Both the position numbers and the translations under genes were made by a program. Positions 58,431 to 64,000 of a stretch of 64,000 nucleotides of DNA are shown one piece after another. Under the pieces are notes generated by a model. The model did no database searches. It was not told where the DNA came from and worked only from the letters and a program-made list of their open reading frames with translations. The stretch spans positions 868,001 through 932,000 of the forward strand of contig JABYQU010000001.1 of the NCBI GenBank assembly GCA_022264855.1. The letters are read 5' to 3'. The stretch is from Lenzites betulinus. Its lineage: Eukaryota > Basidiomycota > Agaricomycetes > Polyporales > Polyporaceae. Positions within the stretch are counted from its first letter, which is position 1. Every line of letters starts with the position of its first letter.

Positions 58431-61400
58431 ATGTCTCCTGTTGCCATGTCTGTAGCTTCGGAATCCCACTTTGGCCCCCTCCTAGATGCGCTGCGCACTG
58501 CGCCCACCGCCCCTGGTAAGCTTTCAAATCCAAATCGTGCGATTGCAAACAAGTGAACCATCCGGGCATAGATGCAAAGGCCGCCGCCGACCGTTTGGCC
58601 CGCGAAGTCGCCAAGGTTGGCCTCGAGAACCTTTCGTGAGGCCTTACGATCTTTTTCAACGTCCGTTCCGACAGCTGATTGCTACATGTTGTAGGGACGC
58701 CGATATTATCACCGCCCTCCATACCTTTGCAAACAACAAAAAGTCTGGCTACGAGCGCGAGAGCGCCGCCATCGCCTTTCACTCTTTCGCGACCGTTATC
58801 GGCGCATCATGCGCCCCGCTTCTCTTGCCGTCTCTCCCCGTCCTGTTCGAACTGTACATGGATAAGGGTGATGTCGTCCGGAACGCGGCCACCTCCGCTA
58901 CGAAGGCCATCCTGAAGCTCTTCCCGCCTGAATCCACTCGTATTGTTTTCCGTGCGTTGGAGGATATCCTAGAGAAGGGCAAATGGCGCTCCAAGGTCGG
59001 CGTTCTGGACGCCATGAAGGCATTCGTTACTTCCGCTCGGGACGCTGTCGCCAACGAGCTTGGCACAACCATTCCCAAGGTCGAAGCTGCCATGCACGAT
59101 ACGAAAGCAGAGGTACGTCTCACAGGTTGATCTTTTTGAATCACTCGCTGAGTTTGTTTCAAGGTATCCTCTGCTGCAGTCAAGTGCGCAACTGCGCTCT
59201 GCACCACACTCGCAAACCCCGACCTTATACCTCACATTCCGGTCCTTGTGAAGTGTATGTCAAACTCGGACTCCGTCCCCGCGTGTATCAAAGCTCTCTC
59301 CAACACCACCTTCGTCGCCGAGGTCACGGCGCCCGCACTCGCTGTCCTCGTACCCCTCATGATCCGCGCCCTGAACGACCGTTCCATGGAAGTTCAACGC
59401 CGCGCTGTAGTTGTCATTGACAACCTGGTCAAGCTCGTCCGTGACCCCAATGTGGCGGCTACCTACCTCAGCCCCCTTGTCGAGGGTGTGGAGAAGATCG
59501 CAAAGGGCGCTGCATTCCCTGAGGTGAGTGAAACAGCAAAAATCGCCATGCGTTCCACGATCGTGGTGCTAAATCGGTATTCTACCAGGTCCGCGCATTT
59601 GCCGAAGGCGCCCTTGGCACTCTGCTGAAATCGGGCGCGTCAAAGGACGGCCCCCCGCCTGCCCATCGTGACATTGAGGCCGAGACTTCGGAGATCCTCA
59701 CCACTATTCTCACCCTCCTTCCCGAGGAGCTCGCCTCCCCCTCACCGGCGGCACCCAACGGCCCGCGGATTCCTCGGCACCCCGCTCTCAAGCAATCACT
59801 TGAGTTCGTCTCAGGAGCGCTTGCGGACCCAGTTTACTACCGCAACTTCACCGAGACAAAGGTGTGGCAGCGCGACCTGGCGTCACCCCTCGAGCTCTGG
59901 TTCCCTGGGGGATCCGCGGACTCGCTCAAGTTTGCAGACCGCGTGCGCTCGCACTTTTTGGCCGTTGACGAAGCCAAACATGCTGTCTCCACCGATGGTA
60001 ACTCCGAGGAGGGTGAACTGCTTTGTGATACGCTGTTCTCCCTCGCATACGGCGCGTTGCTTTTGCTGTCGCACACTCGCCTGCGCCTCTTCAGGGGCCG
60101 TCGCTACGGTATCCTGGGTACCAACGGATCCGGCAAGTCCACACTTATGCGCCAGCTCCGCGACGGGAAGGTAGAGAACTTCCCGCCGCAGGACCAGCTG
60201 CGCTGCGTGATGGTCGAGCATTCGTTGCAGGGCGAGGACACCTCACTTTCTGTGCTCGACTTCGTGGCGTCAGGTAAGCATAGCACCGGAGTGCTTCCAT
60301 GTCCGCAGCCAGATTCTGAACATCTTCCGCGTCGGCGAAACAGACAAGGCACTGTCCCATGTGCCCCGATCGAAGGTCCGGGATCAGCTCATCGAAGTCG
60401 GCTTCGACGATGCCCGGCAGTCTGAGAACGTCGGCGGCTTGTCCGGAGGATGGAAGATGAAGCTCGAGCTTGCTAGGGCAATGCTGTACAACGCTGATCT
60501 GCTTCTGCTTGATGAGGTGGGTATTCTGTTGCTGTCGTCGCACGCTTTCGCTAACCACAAGCTATGCAAACAGCCGACTAACCACGTACGTTGTCCATTG
60601 CAAGTATACCTTGTTCAGTGTTGTAAAAAAATGCTCGATAGTTGGACCGTGCATCCGTCAAGTGGCTCGAGAAATACCTGATGGCCCAAAAGCACGTCAC
60701 CTGCCTCATCATCAGTCACGACTCTGGGTACGTCGGGCAATCGTCCCATTCACTGAGCCTTCTGACAACTTGCGTCAGATTCTTGGACACTGTCACGACT
60801 GATATCATTCACTACGAGACCAAGAAGGTGCGAGCAGACTTCCATAGCACGCTCTAGCATCTGTCTGATTACCATTCATGGACAGCTTGCCTACTACCCC
60901 GGAAATCTCTCATCTTTCGTCGCAAAGCACCCGGAGGCAAAGTCCTACTACACCCTCGCTGCCACATCAGTCAAATTTGCCTTCCCGCCGCCGGGCTCCC
61001 TGATGGGTGTGCGCAGCAACACTCGTGCAATTCTGAAGATGACGAACTGCACGTACACGTACCCCGGGAAACAGACCCCCAGCTTGCACAACGTGAGCTG
61101 CGCTCTGTCGTTGTCGAGGTATGAGCGGCGATTTCTCTCGTACTGGTTACGTCAATGCTGAGAACCTCCGGTGCAGTCGGGTGGGCATCGTGGGGCCGAA
61201 TGGTGCTGGAAAGTCTACTTTGGTCAAGCTTCTCACTGTGCGTAATGTATCGGTCGCCGCCTGTTAACTGTCAACTCACTCCGTGGTTTCTAGGGGGAGA
61301 CCGTGCCACAAGAGGGATCTGTTTACAAGCATCCCGCGCTCCGTATCGGCTATGTCTCCCAACATGCTACGCATCATATCGGTGCGCATGATCGTATGTT

Positions 61401-62792
61401 CCATTATATAGCAGTGCCTCACGCAGTTGTCTGCGCTCGTAGAGCGCCACCTCGAGAAGACGCCGATCCAGTACATCCAGTGGCGATTCCAGGACGGTCA
61501 CGATCGTGGGTATCTTTCTGTGGCGCAATGCATGGTCCGGTATGCTAAAGCTATTCCTCCAATTAGGTGAGATCCTGGAGAAGGCCACTCGTGTTCTCAC
61601 GCCTGAGGAGAAGGCTTTACTTGAGACCGAGTTCGTCGGAAAGAATGGTCAGCGTCGCAAGCTGGAGGTCTGTTCTATTTGTCATGATTGCCACGGTATT
61701 GCATCCGCTCACTGTGCTTGCGTTGCGCAGATGATCATGGGCCGTCAAAAGCTCAAGAAGTCATTCCAGTACGAAGTCAAATGGCGAGGTGAGTTTGGAT
61801 GACCTTATCACTGTTAGAATATCACAACTAACTGCGATAATCGGCAGGCTTGGACCATCGTTTCAACACGTGGATTCCTCGCGAGGAGCTGCTCGAGAAG
61901 GGCTTCACCAAGCTTGTGCAGCAGTTCGATGACTTGGAGTCTTCCCGTGAGGGTGCTGGGCAGCGCGACACCGCGGCACACATCGTCCGCAAACATCTCG
62001 AGGACATCGGGCTCGACGGTGACATCGCGCAGTACAACGAGATCGCCGGCCTGTCCGGAGGTCAGTGCAGTGCCGCCTGTCATGACTTCCATACGTGCTG
62101 ATACTCATCAACTCGCAGGTCAGAAAATCAAGCTTGTCATTGCTGCCTGCCTGTGGAACAACCCTCAGGTTCGTGCAACATTCCGCAACGATCTTGGCAG
62201 GCTCTCAATTATGTTTCATTACGTTATAGATCTGTGTTCTCGACGAACCGAGCAATTTCTTGGACCGGGAGGCCCTCGGAGGCTTGGCTGTAGCCATCAA
62301 GGAATGGGCTGGCGCGGTGGTATGTCCATGAAGCTACTTCAGGAACCTGTGTCTAGTGGCTGACGTACGCCTCTGCAGGTGATCATCTCTCACAACGAAG
62401 AGTTCGTGACCTCCCTTTGTAAGTTACCGCATCGTACATCATGACTACAGTACCTGACTTGCGCTCCTACAGGCCCCGAGATCTGGCACGTCGATGCGGG
62501 CCGCATGGCGCACAAGGGCAAGGTGGCACTCATCGAGGACCCTCTCGCCGTTAAGTCGCCCAAGGGTAGCGGCGCGAACACCCCTGCGAAGGCCAGGACC
62601 CCTATGGCCTCTGCCGCCGCCACCCCGGCGGGCAGCGGTGCGGAAGACAAGGGCAACGGAATGCCCATCAAGAAGAAGAAGAAGCTCACGCGCAATCAGA
62701 TGAAGGCGCAGGAGGAGCGGCGCCGGGTCAGGAAGCTGAACTGGCTTGCGTTCGGCGGTCCGAGGCCGGAGGACACGGACAGCGACGCCTGA
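58431..62792 (+). CDS. TEF3: Translation elongation factor 3 (eEF3), ABC-F ATPase
   Basis: This ribosome-bound ATPase of 1082 residues helps release E-site tRNA and late translocation. Twenty exons: 58431-58515, 58572-58635, 58695-59112, 59164-59523, 59589-60273, 60344-60516, 60574-60585, 60642-60727, 60779-60827, 60886-61118, 61177-61237, 61294-61381, 61443-61505, 61567-61667, 61731-61788, 61848-62060, 62119-62168, 62230-62319, 62379-62418 and 62473-62792. N-terminal HEAT repeats (to about 310) precede ABC1 (GTNGSGKST near 483, LSGGW, LDEPTNHLD near 593-601) and ABC2 (GPNGAGKST, LSGGQ, LDEPSNFLD near 937-945). The chromodomain-like insert (KKSFQYEVKWRG) lies in ABC2. The tail is highly basic (KKKKKLTRNQMK), as needed for ribosome binding. 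Exon 7, 12 nt, encodes exactly PTNH. Confidence 0.93.
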
Positions 62793-63724
62793 TCGCGCTG
62801 TGCCGGCGGGCCTCCGCAGCACCGTGTTGTTCTCTGGGACGTTCAGGTTCGCTATAGACAGGGTCGCGGTTCTTTTGTTCTATACTCGCATAATTTTCTT
62901 TCAAATGCACACGCCATAGACGGTCCGAAGGAAGCGGAGCCCTCGAGATGATGATGATGAGGATAACTTAGTATCATTCGCTGAATGATGTATATACAGG
63001 AACGTCGCAGCCGGCGCGGGCGTTGTGGAGGTTCCGTGACTATGTAAGGAGGTAGGGTGGTTAGCTCGATCTGCGGATCAGCCTAAGTATTCCGAGTCAG
63101 GGATATGCGCCTCGGGCGCGTAGGGTGCGGTAGGTGAGCCGTTATACGGAGATAGCAGTTTAAAGGAGAGTGCGGGATGGTACAGTGAGGGATCCATGGG
63201 TCGGTGGCGTTGTACAGTGCGGAGATCGTCTACTGCAAAACCAGGGATAATGGTTAGTACAACAAGCGGCTGGGGAGTCCGTTGAGGTCCGTAGGGGAGG
63301 GAGGTAGTGGATGGCAGGGAGAGGAGAGCGCGTGTGGAGGTGATAAGTTATACAAGAAACTCCCCGAAGGAAGGAGGATGAAAGGGAATAAATATAGCTG
63401 AAAGGAGAAAGGTGCGCGCGAGGTTAAATATGCCAATATGGGGTGCGATGAGATGTAGTGCGGAGTGCGAATAAATAGAACGCAGGATGCAGAAGCGGAG
63501 CAAAAGAATGAGCGTCGGAGAGAGTGGATGAGGAGCGGTGCATAGTATACAATGTGATGCGATGGATAGCGTAAGGTGCAGCGAATAAATAGCGACGATC
63601 AAATAGGCGTGTGTGGGATACTGTGTTGCGGATTAGGGTACGGTGTTGATCTTCGATGGTGCAAATCGGAAGGCAGCCGTAGCGGGAGCGGGAACGGCAG
63701 TGGGCGGAGGGCGCATCTAGCCGC
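62793..63724. other. Convergent spacer between eEF3 and the zinc-finger gene
   Basis: These 932 bases lie between the eEF3 stop and the zinc-finger stop on the opposite strand. They contain both 3' untranslated regions and a short ATG triplet repeat near 62949-62962. No gene is supported. Confidence 0.55.
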
Positions 63725-64000
63725 TTAGGTCTGGCGGGACTTGGGTGATGATGACGCCGACGAATAATTCTCCTCTTCTGCGCTTTCGCCCTCCTCGTCC
63801 AAATCGGCGCTGCCCTGGGATTCTTGGCTGCGCGTATGCACCCGCGCATGCCGGCGCATGTTGCTCTGGACACTGAAGCTACGTCCACAGCCTTCGTAAG
63901 GACATGTGTATGCTGTGGCGCCCATCAAAAGACAGTCAGCGTCAGTCAGACAGGACGACACGCAGCGGCCACTCACGCTTCTCTCCGGTGTGCGTGTTGA
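63725..64000 (-). CDS. C2H2 zinc-finger protein, 3' end only (partial)
   Basis: This is the C-terminal part of a zinc-finger transcription factor whose start lies beyond the right edge of the window. Visible exons on the minus strand are 64000-63977 (continuing outside) and 63912-63725. Across the intron the reading frame gives the inter-finger linker THTGEKP. A complete C2H2 finger follows (YTCPYEGCGRSF, then MRRHARVH), with Cys-x4-Cys and His-x3-His spacing. An acidic, Ser-rich tail of about 40 residues then ends the protein. The linker shows that at least one more finger lies upstream. The target genes are unknown. Confidence 0.85.
   Translation of the reverse strand, partial: STRTPERSVSGRCVSSCLTDADCLLMGATAYTCPYEGCGRSFSVQSNMRRHARVHTRSQESQGSADLDEEGESAEEENYSSASSSPKSRQT

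Overview
The window comes from a filamentous basidiomycete, most likely a white-rot polypore (Agaricomycetes, Polyporales). Genes are cut by many introns of roughly 50-75 bases with GT..AG ends. The exons are GC-rich. The gene set includes class II secreted heme peroxidases of lignin-peroxidase and manganese-peroxidase type, an AA9 lytic polysaccharide monooxygenase, a CBM1 protein, a GH18 chitinase and fungal eEF3. The peroxidase sequences look Trametes-like from memory; this was not checked against a database. All exon models below were read by eye from splice signals and frame continuity.

Left part (1-10.6 kb): a Prm1-like membrane-fusion protein (+), a UDP-glycosyltransferase (+) and a bleomycin hydrolase / C1B cysteine peptidase (-).

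Centre (10.6-31 kb): a gene-poor, relatively AT-rich island holding a peroxidase cluster, all on the + strand. Three lignin-peroxidase-type genes have the surface tryptophan and lack the Mn site. One short manganese peroxidase has a complete Mn site and lacks the tryptophan. A single-pass membrane protein gene sits between the second and third LiP. Spacers are 1-5 kb with no convincing gene. Each peroxidase has a TATA box and an ATTGGT (inverted CCAAT) element upstream.

Right part (31-64 kb): dense and mostly conserved cellular genes. They are a multi-pass RING-H2 ubiquitin ligase (-), a GTPBP1/2-type GTPase with 14 exons (-), a coiled-coil protein with an HPD-type C-terminal motif (+), a secreted CBM1 protein with an unrecognised C-terminal domain (+), a membrane-anchored GH18 chitinase (+), an NDR-family kinase with an N-terminal CRIB-like motif and 17 exons (-), a homeodomain protein (+), an AA9 LPMO (-), a single-pass membrane protein (-), eEF3 with 20 exons (+), and the 3' end of a C2H2 zinc-finger gene running off the right edge (-).

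Functionally, the secreted enzymes cover lignin (LiP, MnP), cellulose (AA9, CBM1) and chitin or cell wall (GH18). The flanks carry growth, signalling and translation genes. No CRISPR, rRNA, tRNA or intact transposon was recognised. Very short coding exons (10-25 nt) recur across at least seven genes.
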